A stretch of 64,000 nt of DNA from Catenuloplanes niger (GTDB taxonomy: Bacteria; Actinomycetota; Actinomycetes; Mycobacteriales; Micromonosporaceae), in NCBI RefSeq assembly GCF_031458255.1, contig NZ_JAVDYC010000001.1:7612501-7676500 (forward strand). Reading direction: 5' to 3'. The position numbers and the translations under genes are program-made. The notes below the pieces were generated by a model, which was given only the letters and a program-made list of their open reading frames with translations, was not told the DNA's origin and did not search any database. This document shows, in pieces, positions 32,369 to 40,998 of the stretch; the first letter of the stretch is position 1, and each line of letters opens with the position of its first letter.

Positions 32369-34558
32369 TCAGACGGTGTCGAGCCAGTCCGGCAGGCGGC
32401 CGGCGTTCGCGAAGATTCGCGGCAGGTAGAAGCAGAGGCGTTGGTACAGGGCAGGTGTGACGGCCAGCCTGCGGAGCAGTTCGAGCATCGATGCGCGGAG
32501 GGCCGGTGCCGCGTCGGCCCGGTGCATCCATTCGCCGAACAGATCCCAGGCCCGCGACGACTCCGGTCTGCCCTTCGGCGGCCGTTCCCGGGACAGCAGC
32601 GCCGACCGCCAGAGCGCGGCGACGTGCCGTGGGTCGACGTCGCCGCTGTTCAGCCGGGCCAGCATCTCGGGGCTGATGCCGTCGGACGCGGGGCGCTCCG
32701 CGAGCGCGAGCCACGCGCGTACCGCGTGCCGCCCAGCCGGCACGACCGTCCGCCACCGGCTCAGCTCGGCGACGATCGCACCGGCCGCGGCCGGCTGGTA
32801 GAGCTGATAGATCGCTTCCGCGATCACCTGGTTGTGCCGCTGCATCCGGTCCTTCGCGATCCGCCGCAGATCGGCCAGTTCCCAGCCGAGGTGCGGCTGG
32901 TGCATGCCGCCGGCGTACACGAGGACCGCGGTGTCGCGCTGACGGTTGGTGCCGTTATGGACCCATTCGCGCACCTTCTCGCGGACCTGCGTGCCCACCT
33001 CGCCGCCACGATCCGCCACCGCGGTCGCGAGGGCGGCCGCCTCGCGCACGGACGGCCGGGGCGACTGCGCCCAGCCGTCGATCAGCTCCTCGTACACCTG
33101 CTCGAACTCGTGGTGCGCGAGCAGCCCGGCGATCTCCGCGCTCGCCCGCCGCGCGGTCGCGTCACCGTCCTGGGCCAGCCTGCCCAGCCAGCGCAGCAAC
33201 GCCGACCGGCTGTTGTCGAACTCGTGCCACGCCACGCTGAGGATCGCCCCACGCATGGCCGAATTGCGCAGGTGCACCCGCCGGGATGCGCCCGGATCAC
33301 CGCTGCGTCCGTCGTTCCAGTCCTGCCGCAGCACGTCACCGAGCAACTCGTCCACCGGGTGCTCGAGCGCCGGACGCCCCAGGTCAGGCCGTCGAGCCTC
33401 CTCGTCGATCAGGCCGAGGAGCAGGCCGGTGGCGTTCAGGACGTAGCGGAGCGGCTGGTGCAGGAAAACGGCATAGGCGATGCGGAAGGCCCGTTCGTAC
33501 TGCCCGATCCGTTGGTGACGCAGACGGTCCGCGGCCTCCCCGGGCAGCAGAATGGAGATCGCCCGGCTTCGTAGTTGCGGTGGCGTGGTCGCCAGCGACC
33601 GCTGCATGGCTTGCTCGTCGGTGGGCAGGTGACGCGCCACGGTCGCTGCGATCGCGACGATGTCGGCGGGCCGGTACTGATCGGCGAGCGCCTTCCGCAG
33701 GTTCGACATCCCCAGGCAGTCGCGGACGTACCTGCTGCGGCAGCCGTCCGCCCCGCAGGCGTCCCGGCACTCGGCGCCGTCGACCCGGCGCAGCAGGTGG
33801 CAGAGATGCCGCTCGAACACGTCCGCCGGGTCCGGCCGCTCGTGCCGTACCTCGGCCCCCGCCTCCGTGGCCCGGTGGGCATTCAGATCGCGGATCAGCA
33901 CCAGACTCGCCTTGCGCTGCCGAAAACGTTCTTCCAGGAGGCGCGCGAGTCGTGCACCGTCCCCGCCTGGCAGTCGCAGGATGTGCCCGGCGCCCTCGAC
34001 CGGCACGGTCTTGTCGGCACAGAGGCTCTCCGGATCGACCCTCGCCGGCAGGAAGATCTCCCGGATGCTGTCCTCGCCGTGGCGCCGTGCCAGCAGGACC
34101 CGGGCCGTCGTGAAACGGCCGGTGCCCGGAGCTCCGGTCAGGCAGACCACGTGGCGCTGCCCGAGGAGTTCGTCGAGGTCCCGGTCGGACGGCGCGGGCG
34201 CGTAGACCCGCTGCAGGTCGTCGAGGCCGGTGATCAGACCGGCCTGTGGTCCCGGCTTGTCGTCCGTACCGATGTAGATCTGGGCATTGGCCGCCGAACT
34301 GTGGTCCCCGATGACGGTGGCACCGGTCGACGTGACCGAGTAGTAGAGCTCCTCGTCCACGTTCGGGCCGACCCGGAACGAGTTACGGGTGAACCCTTCG
34401 CGGACGATCCCGTCCTGCTCTTCCTTGCCGCTCCCGCTCGGCCGCGGCTCACCGCTGGTCCCGGGCCCGCCGGTGCCCGCCTGTGCGCCGCCCGCGGCAC
34501 TGTTCCCGGGTTCGGGCGCCTGTTCCGATTTCGTCCGGGCGGCGTCGTCATCGGTCAT
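32369..34558 (-). CDS. P-loop NTPase with helical-repeat C-terminus (STAND-like)
   Basis: This 729-residue protein has a low-complexity N-terminus (1-50), a short beta motif STGATVIGDHSSAANAQIYIG (78-97), a P-loop domain with GAPGTGRFTT (142-151; Arg in the lysine position) and a Walker-B-like LVLIRDL (219-225). A Cys-rich patch (CRDACGADGC, 264-273) and a long all-helical C-terminus resembling TPR/HEAT repeats follow. The layout is that of actinobacterial STAND-type switches. ATG 34558 lies inside the 3' end of the cyclase-like gene (11-base overlap), so the two are coupled. The substituted P-loop lysine leaves ATPase activity uncertain. Confidence 0.75.
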   Translation of the reverse strand: MTDDDAARTKSEQAPEPGNSAAGGAQAGTGGPGTSGEPRPSGSGKEEQDGIVREGFTRNSFRVGPNVDEELYYSVTSTGATVIGDHSSAANAQIYIGTDDKPGPQAGLITGLDDLQRVYAPAPSDRDLDELLGQRHVVCLTGAPGTGRFTTARVLLARRHGEDSIREIFLPARVDPESLCADKTVPVEGAGHILRLPGGDGARLARLLEERFRQRKASLVLIRDLNAHRATEAGAEVRHERPDPADVFERHLCHLLRRVDGAECRDACGADGCRSRYVRDCLGMSNLRKALADQYRPADIVAIAATVARHLPTDEQAMQRSLATTPPQLRSRAISILLPGEAADRLRHQRIGQYERAFRIAYAVFLHQPLRYVLNATGLLLGLIDEEARRPDLGRPALEHPVDELLGDVLRQDWNDGRSGDPGASRRVHLRNSAMRGAILSVAWHEFDNSRSALLRWLGRLAQDGDATARRASAEIAGLLAHHEFEQVYEELIDGWAQSPRPSVREAAALATAVADRGGEVGTQVREKVREWVHNGTNRQRDTAVLVYAGGMHQPHLGWELADLRRIAKDRMQRHNQVIAEAIYQLYQPAAAGAIVAELSRWRTVVPAGRHAVRAWLALAERPASDGISPEMLARLNSGDVDPRHVAALWRSALLSRERPPKGRPESSRAWDLFGEWMHRADAAPALRASMLELLRRLAVTPALYQRLCFYLPRIFANAGRLPDWLDTV

Positions 34559-35300
34559 CGAATCTGCCCGTCTGACGGTTCGACACGGTGTTGCCGTCAC
34601 CCAGCGCAAGCGCGCCGCTGTTATGGATGTGGCGGTACCCGTCCGGGGACGACCGGCCGGCGGGCCGATCGTCCCCGGCGGTCCGGTCCGGTCGCGGGCC
34701 GGGAAGCGTGGCGTCCTCGTCCGGGACATGGATCCAGGCGGGCTCGGTGAAGCCCTTCCCGGGAACGTCCGCCACCACTCGAGCGAACCGATCCGGCCGT
34801 GCGTCGTGGTAGTGGCGGACGATGTCCTCGAACAGCCGGTCCGAGATGATCAGTACGACGTTCGCATGTGGGAACCGCCGCAGCGCGGCCCTGGCGGGTT
34901 CCGCATCCCGAAGACGGCAGACGGTGACGGCGGCGGCTCCGGCGGCCCCGGTCGCACCGTCGAGGTGGACGATGCCCTCGTGCATGGCGAGCCGCAACCG
35001 CACCCGGGCCTCCTCCGTCAAGCCCCGGTTGTGCTCACGGAGCAGCCGGTCGAGCGTGGCGGTGAGCCGGGTGACGATCCGGATCTCGTTGGTGCCCTCG
35101 GGCAGGACGGCCAGTTCACCGTCGCCCTGCGGCTGGGTCCACCAGGCGGAGCGATCGAAACCCAGGTCGTCGGCGGCCGAGGCCAGGATCTTCTGCAGGT
35201 CAGCCTGCGCGCGGAACTGTAGGACGTTGTCCCGTCGGCTGTAGTTCTCCATGTCGACGGCGACCAGAAGTCGTCGGACGGGCAGATCGTACGTGGACAC
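34548..35300 (-). CDS. Nucleotidyl-cyclase-like protein
   Basis: This 250-residue protein has a class III cyclase-like fold: LLVAVDMENYSRRD (first metal Asp), WWTQPQGDGELAVLP (second Asp) and RLRLAMHEGIVHLDGATG...VTVCRLRDAEPARAAL. The Asn usually found in VNxAxRL is Thr here, so cyclase activity may be lost. A Pro/Arg-rich linker then leads to HIHNSGALALGDGNTVSNRQTG, a GDxxxxxN motif echoing one in the downstream NTPase. GTG 35300 follows GGGGAG. Such proteins head actinobacterial NTPase operons and may sense or signal with nucleotides. Confidence 0.72.
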   Translation of the reverse strand: MSTYDLPVRRLLVAVDMENYSRRDNVLQFRAQADLQKILASAADDLGFDRSAWWTQPQGDGELAVLPEGTNEIRIVTRLTATLDRLLREHNRGLTEEARVRLRLAMHEGIVHLDGATGAAGAAAVTVCRLRDAEPARAALRRFPHANVVLIISDRLFEDIVRHYHDARPDRFARVVADVPGKGFTEPAWIHVPDEDATLPGPRPDRTAGDDRPAGRSSPDGYRHIHNSGALALGDGNTVSNRQTGRFDDR

Positions 35301-35366
35301 GCTGCGCACTCCCCTCAGGCGGCGGTGCCCGATGTGACGGACAAGCCATCCTGAACGGCGGTGCGA

Positions 35367-35398
35367 GCGGAGATGTCCTAAAAGTAGGGCATCTCCGC
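35367..35398 (-). terminator. Hairpin terminator after the alpha/beta hydrolase gene
   Basis: GCGGAGATGTCCTA and TAGGGCATCTCCGC form a 14-bp stem with one G-T type mismatch around AAAG, 48 bases beyond the hydrolase stop codon. Confidence 0.6.
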
Positions 35399-35445
35399 GG
35401 TTGAGGCGGTGGTGCCGGCGGAACGGCACCACCGCGAACCGGAAC

Positions 35446-36261
35446 TCATGGGGCGATCGCCCGGCCGGCCGGATGCGTACGGTGTGCACCGCCGGGTGCC
35501 GTGAGGAAGTCCACGACGGACGCTGCGAACGTGGGGTCGCGGACCGCGCCGAGGTGGTCGCCCGGGACCTGGTGGAACCGGGCGCGCGGGATGGCGGCGG
35601 CGAGCACCTCCGGGCGGGCCGCGAACGGGTCGTCCCGTCCGGTCAGGACCAGCGTCTCCGCGGTGATCTCGCGAAGCGGGATCGGGGCGTGGTGGGCGGC
35701 GGTGATCTGGGCGGCCAGCGCGCGGCGGTCCGCGCCGGCCGCGTCCGCCAGCGTGCGGAACGCCAGCGCCGGTGAGGTGGCGACCGTGGCCGGGTTGTCG
35801 GCCAGCAGCACCGCGATCACCTCGCTCCGGGGCAGCACGCCGGAGTCGACGCCGCCCTGCTCGGCCAGGCTGGCGGCCACGCCGCCGATCACCAGGCGGC
35901 GGACCCGGCGGTCGGTGACGGCGGTGATCGCGGCGACCACGCCACCCATCGAGTAGCCGACCAGGTCGGCCTCGGCCGCGCCGAGCCGGTCGAGCAGCGC
36001 GGTCAGGTCCCGGGCCATGGTCGCCTCGCCGTACCGCGCGGGGTCCGTGGGTTTGTCCGAGGCGCCGTGGCCGCGTGCGTCCGGCGCGACCACGTGCCGG
36101 CCGGCCGACGCCAGGGCGTCGACGATCCCGGGCAGGACCCAGTTGGTACGCGCGTCGACCGCGAAACCGTGGTGGAGGATCACCGGCGGGGCCGCGGTCG
36201 GCCGTCCCCACTCCTGATAGCTGATCCGTACGCCGTCGAAGGAGGTGAATCTCTGCGCCAT
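35446..36261 (-). CDS. Alpha/beta hydrolase
   Basis: This 271-residue hydrolase has the oxyanion segment ILHHGFAVDART, the nucleophile elbow GYSMGG (Ser104), the acid in TGRDDPF and the catalytic His in VPGDHLGAV. It resembles esterases and haloperoxidase-like hydrolases; the substrate is unknown. The ATG at 36261 places the first strand correctly; a longer form from 36297 would intrude into the promoter of the divergent LuxR gene. It is a single-gene unit with a hairpin downstream. Confidence 0.82.
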   Translation of the reverse strand: MAQRFTSFDGVRISYQEWGRPTAAPPVILHHGFAVDARTNWVLPGIVDALASAGRHVVAPDARGHGASDKPTDPARYGEATMARDLTALLDRLGAAEADLVGYSMGGVVAAITAVTDRRVRRLVIGGVAASLAEQGGVDSGVLPRSEVIAVLLADNPATVATSPALAFRTLADAAGADRRALAAQITAAHHAPIPLREITAETLVLTGRDDPFAARPEVLAAAIPRARFHQVPGDHLGAVRDPTFAASVVDFLTAPGGAHRTHPAGRAIAP

Positions 36262-36352
36262 GGCCCCAGTATCAGCACCGTGAGTGTGTTTTGTCATCGG
36301 TGGAATCGCCCGGGCCTTCCCAACCGCGTTACTTCTGCGTAACACTGTCCCG

Positions 36353-38188
36353 ATGGATGATGCATTGTCGGTGCAGATATCCAGGGTGGGCCGCCCCGAT
36401 CTGCGCGACGCGCTGGCGTCACTCGTATCGTCGGTCATCGATCGCACGGGCGGTGACCCGGCGGCGGTGCGCGCGCTCGCGGCCGCCCTCGTCCCGAAGC
36501 CGGCCGCTCGCGTCCCGGCGGCACCGCTCCCGCCGGCCCGTCCCGCCTCCGGCCCCGCCGCGGGGGACTCCGCCGGCGCGGACCCGGTCGGTGCGGGTCT
36601 GCCCGGCGCGGACCCGGCCGGTGTGGGGCCGGGTGGCGCGGGCTCGGACGGTGCGAGGCCGGCGGAGGCGGGGTCGGCGGAGGTGCGGGAGATATGGGCC
36701 GTCGATCCCGACGTGGCGCTGTCCGGCCTGCTGGCGGCCGCGGACTCGCTGGCCGGGCCGGCACGGGCGGACGCGCTGGTCCGCGCGGGGGAGGCGATCT
36801 GCTTCCTCGGCGATCACTTCCGGTATGCGGAGGTGGTGCGCCGCGCGGCGGGTGGCCGGGCCGAGGGGGTCTCGCCGGCGCTGCTGGCGCAGATCGACGG
36901 GTTCGGCGCGCTGTTCGAGGGACGCTATCCGGACGCTGTGGTGGCGCTACGCCGGGTCGTTACGTTCGCCGAGGGCGTGGACGGCGGCCGGGTGGGGGTG
37001 ACCGAGCTGTTGCGAGGCAGTGCGGCGGCGCTCGTGTGCGGTGACGACGACGCGGCGCTGCGGTTCGCGGCCCGCGCGGAGGCGATCGCGACAGCCGGCG
37101 GCGACATCGCCGCCGTACCCCGGGCCCTGGAGCTGAAGGGCACGGCGGAGCTCTGGCGCGGCGCCCATGACGCGGCGGTGAGCACGGCACTGGCCGGTGC
37201 CCGCGCGGCGACGGACGCGGGCCGCCCGGCCGACGCGGACAACCACCTCGCCATGCTCGCGCTGCTGGCCGCGCTGCGCGGCGACCGGGCGGCGTGCCGA
37301 TGGCGCCTCGCCCAGGCCGGCACGGTGCACGTCCGGCCGGCGCGCCCCGGTGCTGCGTGGCCGGGTGCGGCTGGATTGGGTGCGGCTGGGCCGGGTGCGG
37401 CTGGGTTGGGTGCGGCCGGGTTGGGTGGGGAGCGGTCCGGGGCGGGGTGGACCGGGGCGGGGCACGGGCGGCCGCGTGCGCTGGCGCGGTGGGCGCTCGG
37501 TGTGCTGGATCTGCTGGCCGGGCGTCCGCACGAGGCGGCGGCGCGGCTCGGTGGGATCGCGGATCCGCGGACCGGCCGCGGCCACGTGCTGGTCGCCGTG
37601 ATGGCCGCGCCGGACCTGGTGGAGGCGGCCGTGCTGGCCGGCGATCCGGGTGCGGCGCGGGCGGCGCTGACCGCGTTCGACCGGTGGGCGGCCAGCACCG
37701 GCGAGCCGCTGCGCCGGGCGCTCGCGGCGCGCTGTCACGCGTTGCTGGCCCGGCGGGGCAGCGCGGAGGCGGAGGCGCACTTCCGCGAGGCGCTGCGGTT
37801 GCACCTGGCCGGGGAGAGCGAGTTCCAGCGGGCGCGTACCCAGCTGCTGTTCGGTCGTGATCTGCGCCGCCGGCGGCGGCCCGGCCAGGCGCGCGAGCAG
37901 ATCGGCGCCGCGCTCGACGCGTTCGTGCGGTGCGGTGCCCGGCCGTGGGCCGAGCAGGCCCGCGCCGAGCTGCGGGTGTGCGGCGGCGCCGCCCGGCCGG
38001 CCGGGGCGACCGTGCCGCTGACCGCGCAGCAGTTGCAGATCGCCCGCCTGGTCGCGGCCGGCGCGACGAACCGGGAGGTGGCCGCGCGGCTGTTCCTCAG
38101 CACCCGCACCGTCGATCACCACATGCGCAACATCTTCCATCGGCTCGGCATCAGCTCGCGCGTGGCGCTGGCCAAGATGATCACGTGA
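36353..38188 (+). CDS. LuxR family regulator with TPR-like body, lacking an ATPase domain
   Basis: This 611-residue protein ends in a LuxR/GerE helix-turn-helix (LTAQQLQIARLVAAGATNREVAARLFLSTRTVDHHMRNIFHRLGIS). The central 400 residues are Ala-rich helices in pairs, like the TPR part of large MalT/LAL-type activators. The N-terminal AAA-type nucleotide-binding domain of that family is missing; residues 60-105 are Pro/Gly/Ala-rich. A 15-bp tandem repeat (37351-37425) expands GAAGLGAAGPG in the middle. It is divergent from the hydrolase gene at 36261, which may be a target. Confidence 0.78.
   Translation: MDDALSVQISRVGRPDLRDALASLVSSVIDRTGGDPAAVRALAAALVPKPAARVPAAPLPPARPASGPAAGDSAGADPVGAGLPGADPAGVGPGGAGSDGARPAEAGSAEVREIWAVDPDVALSGLLAAADSLAGPARADALVRAGEAICFLGDHFRYAEVVRRAAGGRAEGVSPALLAQIDGFGALFEGRYPDAVVALRRVVTFAEGVDGGRVGVTELLRGSAAALVCGDDDAALRFAARAEAIATAGGDIAAVPRALELKGTAELWRGAHDAAVSTALAGARAATDAGRPADADNHLAMLALLAALRGDRAACRWRLAQAGTVHVRPARPGAAWPGAAGLGAAGPGAAGLGAAGLGGERSGAGWTGAGHGRPRALARWALGVLDLLAGRPHEAAARLGGIADPRTGRGHVLVAVMAAPDLVEAAVLAGDPGAARAALTAFDRWAASTGEPLRRALAARCHALLARRGSAEAEAHFREALRLHLAGESEFQRARTQLLFGRDLRRRRRPGQAREQIGAALDAFVRCGARPWAEQARAELRVCGGAARPAGATVPLTAQQLQIARLVAAGATNREVAARLFLSTRTVDHHMRNIFHRLGISSRVALAKMIT
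37351..37425. repeat. 15-bp tandem repeat inside the LuxR gene
   Basis: Five units close to TGCGGCTGGGTTGGG encode AAGLG/AAGPG repeats; all changes keep frame. Confidence 0.85.
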
Positions 38189-38227
38189 CGCCGGCAAAGC
38201 GATTTGCCGCGGTGGCAAGCTGGCGGC

Positions 38228-38812
38228 ATGGACGACGACCTCGGCAGGACGCTCGACGCGGTCGGCCCGCGCCTGCGTGCGCTGCGCAAACAGCGGGAGA
38301 CCACGCTCGCCGCGCTCTCCGCCGCCACCGGCATCTCGGTCAGCACGCTGTCCCGCCTGGAGTCCGGTGACCGCCGCCCCACGCTCGAACAGTTGCTGCC
38401 GCTCGCCCGCGCCCACGGTGTGACGCTCGACGACCTGGTCGGCGCGCCGCAGACCGGTGACCCGCGCATCCACCTCCGTCCCGCCACCATGAACGGGATG
38501 ACCGTCATCCCGCTGACGAAGCGCGCCGGCGGCATCCAGGCCTTCAAGATGGTCATCGGTCCCGGTGACGGCCGGCGCGCCCCCGAACTGCAGACGCACG
38601 AGGGCTACGAGTGGCTGTACGTCCTCAACGGCCGGCTCCGCACCGTCCTCGGCGACCACGACCTGATCCTGGAGCCGGGTGAGGCCGCGGAGTTCGACAC
38701 CCGGGTCCCGCACTGGTTCGGCGCCGCCGACACCGAACCCGTCGAGTTCCTCAGTCTCTTCGGCACCCAGGGCGAGCGCGCGCACCTCCGCGCCCGCCCG
38801 CGATCCCACTGA
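38228..38812 (+). CDS. XRE family regulator with C-terminal cupin domain
   Basis: This 194-residue protein has an N-terminal XRE helix-turn-helix (LRALRKQRETTLAALSAATGISVSTLSRLESGDRRPTLEQLL, about 16-60) and a C-terminal cupin (HEGYEWLYVLNGRLRTVLGDHDLILEPGEAAEFDTRVPHWF). This arrangement is typical of ligand-sensing repressors of small metabolic operons. The ATG at 38228 begins 39 bases after the LuxR stop. No obvious operator was seen upstream. Confidence 0.85.
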   Translation: MDDDLGRTLDAVGPRLRALRKQRETTLAALSAATGISVSTLSRLESGDRRPTLEQLLPLARAHGVTLDDLVGAPQTGDPRIHLRPATMNGMTVIPLTKRAGGIQAFKMVIGPGDGRRAPELQTHEGYEWLYVLNGRLRTVLGDHDLILEPGEAAEFDTRVPHWFGAADTEPVEFLSLFGTQGERAHLRARPRSH

Positions 38813-38889
38813 CCGTTTCGGCTCAGTGTCCTCGCGGCGCGACCGAACGCGGTGGGTGAGTGGCGTGTCCGGCGAGGGGCGGGGGCGGG

Positions 38890-39427
38890 ATGAGGCGGTG
38901 GGGTCTGCGAGGCATCCTGGCGGCGGCCGGTGCCGCCGTGGTGCTGGGTGCGGTGACGGCTCCGCCGGCGCCCGGCACGGCCACGCCCCGCAGCGGCGGA
39001 TCCGACAGCGGCGGATCTGACGGAAGCTGATCCGACGGCGGACGAGTGCGAGCCCGGCGGTTTACCCAGGTTCGGTGCGCTGGTTCATCTCGGCGATCAC
39101 GGACGGCCGGGCCCGGGCGTCGCGGGGCCGGGGTCGGTGGAGGCGGCCGAGGGCCTGCGCCGGCTGCCCGCGGCGCCGCCGAAGGCCGGGGTGACCTGGG
39201 CCGAGCCGGGGCCGCGGGTCGACGAGATCGACGCCGAGGGCTGGGCGCGGATCCGAAGGGCTCTTCCCACCTCCACGGTCGTCTGCGACTTCATCGGCGA
39301 GTCGCGGGTCGTCGTGGTGGTCCGGCACGGCCGGGCCGAGTCGGCCTCCTGAGACCTGCTGCCGAAGGCCCGCGGTGGCTGGCTGACGAACGGCCTGGAC
39401 GTCGACGGCGTCACCGTGGGGCGCTGA
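38890..39427 (+). pseudogene. Decayed gene for a small secreted protein
   Basis: An ATG at 38890, right behind GGGGGCGGG, opens a clean signal peptide (MRRWGLRGILAAAGAAVVLG) but stops at codon 47 after SGGSDSGG repeats. From about 38990 the next frame stays open (ADECEPGGLPRFGALVHLGDHG ... VDEIDAEGWARIRRALP) to a TGA at 39350, and beyond it continues in frame (DLLPKARGGWLTNGLDVDGV) to a stop at 39427. One frameshift in the GGATCCGAC-type repeat and one nonsense change explain the picture. The product is not recognised. Alternatively only the 46-residue peptide is real. Confidence 0.4.
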
Positions 39428-39490
39428 GGAGCGACCGGCGCCGGGTCACGGCATGCTTCCCGGCGGCCCGGCGGCCCGGCGACCGGCGCG

Positions 39491-39630
39491 GGTGGTGGGT
39501 CGGCCGCCGGGTGCGGGTCGTGGGTCGGCGGCCGGGTGTGGGTGGTGGGTCGGCGGCCGGGTGCTGGCTGGCGGCCGGGTGCGGGTGGTGGGTCAGCGGC
39601 CGGGTGCGCGTGGTGGGCCGGCCGCGGGCG
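39491..39630. repeat. G-rich imperfect tandem repeat at the 3' end of an MFS gene
   Basis: About six degenerate units of GGTGGTGGGTCGGCGGCCGG, 17-27 nt each, lie across and beyond the stop codon of the convergent MFS gene. Runs of GG/GGG could form quadruplex structures on the + strand. 39428-39490 holds nothing recognisable. Confidence 0.65.
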
Positions 39631-40825
39631 GGGGATCGCCGGGACCGACGCGGTGGTGGGGGACGAAACGCCAGAGCGTGGTGACCGCGGCGACGCCGAC
39701 GGCGGCCATCGTCAGGACCGCGGCGGGCAGCGAGAACGCCGCGATGATCCCGCTGATCAGCAGCGGGCCGCCGCCGTTGCCGAGGTCGGCGCAGAGGCGC
39801 CAGGCGCCGAGGAACTGGGCGCGGCCGGCGGCGGGGGAGGCGTCGGCGCCGAGCGTCATGACGACGCCGGCGGAGAGGCCGTTGCCGAGGCCCATCAGCA
39901 CGCCGACCATGGTCAGCGAGATCGGGCCGGAGGCGAGCGGGAGCAGCGCGTGCGCGACCGCGAGGACCGACATGGACGGCAGCGCGACGGCGCGGCGGCC
40001 GAACCGGTCCATGATGGCGCCGCCGGGGTAGAAGAGCAACATGTCGACGCCGCCGGAGATGCCGAAGATGACCGCGAGCGCGGTGGGGGACAGGCCGAGG
40101 TGGGTGCCCCACAGCGGGATCACGGTCTGCCGGGACACGCGCATCACGGAGATCATCAGGGCGCCCGCGCCGACCGTGCCGAGCACCCGGCGGTGTTCCC
40201 GGACGACGTCCCGGAGGCGGGTCGGCGGGGTGGACCCGCGCCGGTCGTGGGCGATCGGGGGCAGCGTCATCAGCAGCGAGCCGGCCAGCAGCGCGCAGAT
40301 CACGTAGACCCAGTACGCGCCGGCCGTACCCAGGAAGACCATCACGGCGGCGGACGCGAACGGGCCGGCGAACGCGCCTATCCGGCTGACGCCGCCGAGG
40401 GTGGAGAGCGCGCGGGCGCGCATCTCGACCGGGACCGCCTCCGCCATGTACGCCTGGCGGGCGACGCCCCACAGCGCGGCGGCCAGGCCGATCACGAACA
40501 CGGCCGCGCCGAGCGCCCAGACCGCGGGTGCGGCGATCGCGACCAGGAGCGCGGGTACGAGAAGTACGGTGGCGAGGAGCATGGCGGCGCGTTCACCGAA
40601 CCGGGTGATCAGGGAGCCGGACGGCAGCGCGCCGGCCACCTGCCCGAGCCCGATCAGGCCGACCATCAGCCCGCCGACGCTCAGGGACGCGCCGAGTTCC
40701 ACCGCGCTGACCGCGACGACGGGCAGGATGGAGGCGTGCCCGATCGAGTAGACGGTGGCCGGGAGGTAGACCGTGAGCCCGAGTTGCCGGAGCGAGAATC
40801 CGGTGCTGTCCTCAAGATCACCCAT
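39593..40825 (-). CDS. MFS transporter
   Basis: This 410-residue protein has twelve predicted helices and MFS landmarks: the loop motif SLITRFGERAA between helices 2 and 3, and the repeated GAIMDRFGRRAVAL in the second half. It resembles drug or sugar efflux permeases of the YfcJ/AraJ type; substrate unknown. The C-terminus (GPGDPPPAAGPPRAPGR) is encoded by the start of the G-rich tandem repeat region. It is a single-gene unit, divergent from zwf. Confidence 0.82.
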   Translation of the reverse strand: MGDLEDSTGFSLRQLGLTVYLPATVYSIGHASILPVVAVSAVELGASLSVGGLMVGLIGLGQVAGALPSGSLITRFGERAAMLLATVLLVPALLVAIAAPAVWALGAAVFVIGLAAALWGVARQAYMAEAVPVEMRARALSTLGGVSRIGAFAGPFASAAVMVFLGTAGAYWVYVICALLAGSLLMTLPPIAHDRRGSTPPTRLRDVVREHRRVLGTVGAGALMISVMRVSRQTVIPLWGTHLGLSPTALAVIFGISGGVDMLLFYPGGAIMDRFGRRAVALPSMSVLAVAHALLPLASGPISLTMVGVLMGLGNGLSAGVVMTLGADASPAAGRAQFLGAWRLCADLGNGGGPLLISGIIAAFSLPAAVLTMAAVGVAAVTTLWRFVPHHRVGPGDPPPAAGPPRAPGR

Positions 40826-40998
40826 GTATGTAACCTATCCGGCTCCCGCGATCCGGTCTCTTTGGGAAGACTTGAACCGGATCCGCCCCGGCGCACGTGA
40901 CAGTGGGGGTGTCTGTCAGTGATCATGCCCGGCCCGGTCCGGCGAGAAACCGGACCGACAGAATGTTCGTGTGTTCCGTGTCAACCGTGGAGGTCTTG

